Assembly (NCBI GenBank): GCA_023417745.1
Contig: JAEZEM010000436.1
Span: 1-5,543 of the forward strand
Source: Pseudomonadota bacterium
GTDB lineage: Bacteria; Desulfobacterota; Desulfovibrionia; Desulfovibrionales; Desulfovibrionaceae
Direction: 5' to 3'
Length of the DNA stretch: 5,543 nt
A program made the translations under genes and the position numbers. Positions within the stretch are counted from its first letter, which is position 1. Each line of letters opens with the position of its first letter. Below, one piece after another: positions 5,113-5,543 of this stretch. The notes below the pieces were generated by a model that did not search any database, had not been told where the DNA came from, and worked only from the letters and a program-made list of their open reading frames with translations.

Positions 5113-5543
5113 TTACGGCGCGACGGCGCGGGCAGCCGCCGTCACGGCGGCCAGGACCTCGTCTTCCGTCAGGCCCGAGGTGTCGATGACCACGGCGTCG
5201 TCGGCGGCGGCCAGCGGCGACTCGGCCCGGGTGCGGTCCTGATGGTCGCGCGCCTGGATGGCGGCCAGGATTTCCGGGTAGTCGGCCGGCCGGCCCAGGG
5301 CTTCAAGCTGGCGCACCCGGCGGGCGGCCCGGACCTCGGCGGCGGCGTCCAGGAAAATCTTGCAGGCCGCCTCGGGAAACACGGCCGTGCCCATGTCCCG
5401 GCCCTCGGCCAGCAGGTCGGCGCGGCGGCCCAGGGCCTGCTGCACGGCCCGGAGGCCGGCCCGCACCACGGGCAGGGCGGCGAGCTTAGAGGCCATGGCC
5501 CCCACGGCTTCGGTGCGGGCGGCCTCGGGCAGGGGCGCGCCGT
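5113..5543 (-). CDS. cmk: Cytidylate kinase, C-terminal part (5' end outside the window)
   Basis: The frame is open from the right window edge to a TAA at 5113-5115, giving the last 142 residues of a protein that is about 225 residues in E. coli. Cmk phosphorylates CMP and dCMP with ATP in the cytoplasm and so supplies nucleotide precursors. In visible-fragment numbering, GRDMGTAVFPEA (47-58), KIFLDA (61-66), RDHQDRTR (98-105) and SPLAAADDAVVIDTS (108-122) align block by block with E. coli Cmk as I recall it, including the arginine-rich lid. The N-terminal P-loop and CMP-binding region lie beyond the window. The GTG at 5505 and ATG at 5496 are internal codons, not the start, because family-like sequence continues upstream. 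The gene is followed after 26 bp by corA on the same strand. Confidence 0.93.
   Translation of the reverse strand, partial: GAPLPEAARTEAVGAMASKLAALPVVRAGLRAVQQALGRRADLLAEGRDMGTAVFPEAACKIFLDAAAEVRAARRVRQLEALGRPADYPEILAAIQARDHQDRTRAESPLAAADDAVVIDTSGLTEDEVLAAVTAAARAVAP

Noticed and set aside
5496..5505. cmk starting at the internal ATG (5496) or GTG (5505)
   Set aside because: Cytidylate kinase needs about 80 more N-terminal residues including the P-loop, and the frame stays open to the window edge, so the gene simply runs off the window.

Overview
The window is a G+C-rich bacterial chromosome segment. The genes use strongly GC-biased codons, and the spaces between them carry compact GC-rich hairpins. 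Together with the gene types, this fits a high-GC Gram-negative bacterium. A Desulfovibrio-type sulfate reducer is my best guess, but that is an impression from sequence style and no marker gene here proves it.

Layout, left to right. Positions 1-116 hold no gene. They contain a perfect G6/C6 hairpin and four tandem copies of a roughly 22-bp palindromic unit that end just before the stop codon of the first gene. A class I SAM-dependent methyltransferase lies on the minus strand (117-830). It is divergent from a plus-strand pair: an MBOAT membrane O-acyltransferase of the AlgI/DltB/PatA type (1010-2464) and an AlgJ/AlgX-like SGNH-fold acyltransferase with a DTHW motif and a distal serine (2568-3752). 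A possible 29-codon ORF fills the gap between the pair and overlaps the second gene by ATGA. A 239-bp convergent spacer with two hairpins (3753-3991) follows. On the minus strand come a CorA-type divalent-cation transporter (3992-5086) and, 26 bp upstream of it, the 3' part of cmk, cytidylate kinase (5113 to beyond the window edge).

How the genes work together. The MBOAT protein and the SGNH protein form the classical two-component export-and-transfer acylation module: the MBOAT protein moves an acyl group, usually acetyl, across the inner membrane, and the SGNH partner places it on an extracytoplasmic glycan. No polysaccharide synthase is in view, so the acceptor is unknown. cmk and corA look like one transcription unit. 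The most unusual sequence features are non-coding: the tandem palindromic repeats after the methyltransferase, a C8 tract with no Shine-Dalgarno sequence just before the MBOAT start (the opposite strand has a G-quadruplex pattern), and a small hairpin that covers the corA ribosome-binding site. I found no CRISPR array, tRNA, rRNA, insertion sequence or clearly new multi-gene system.
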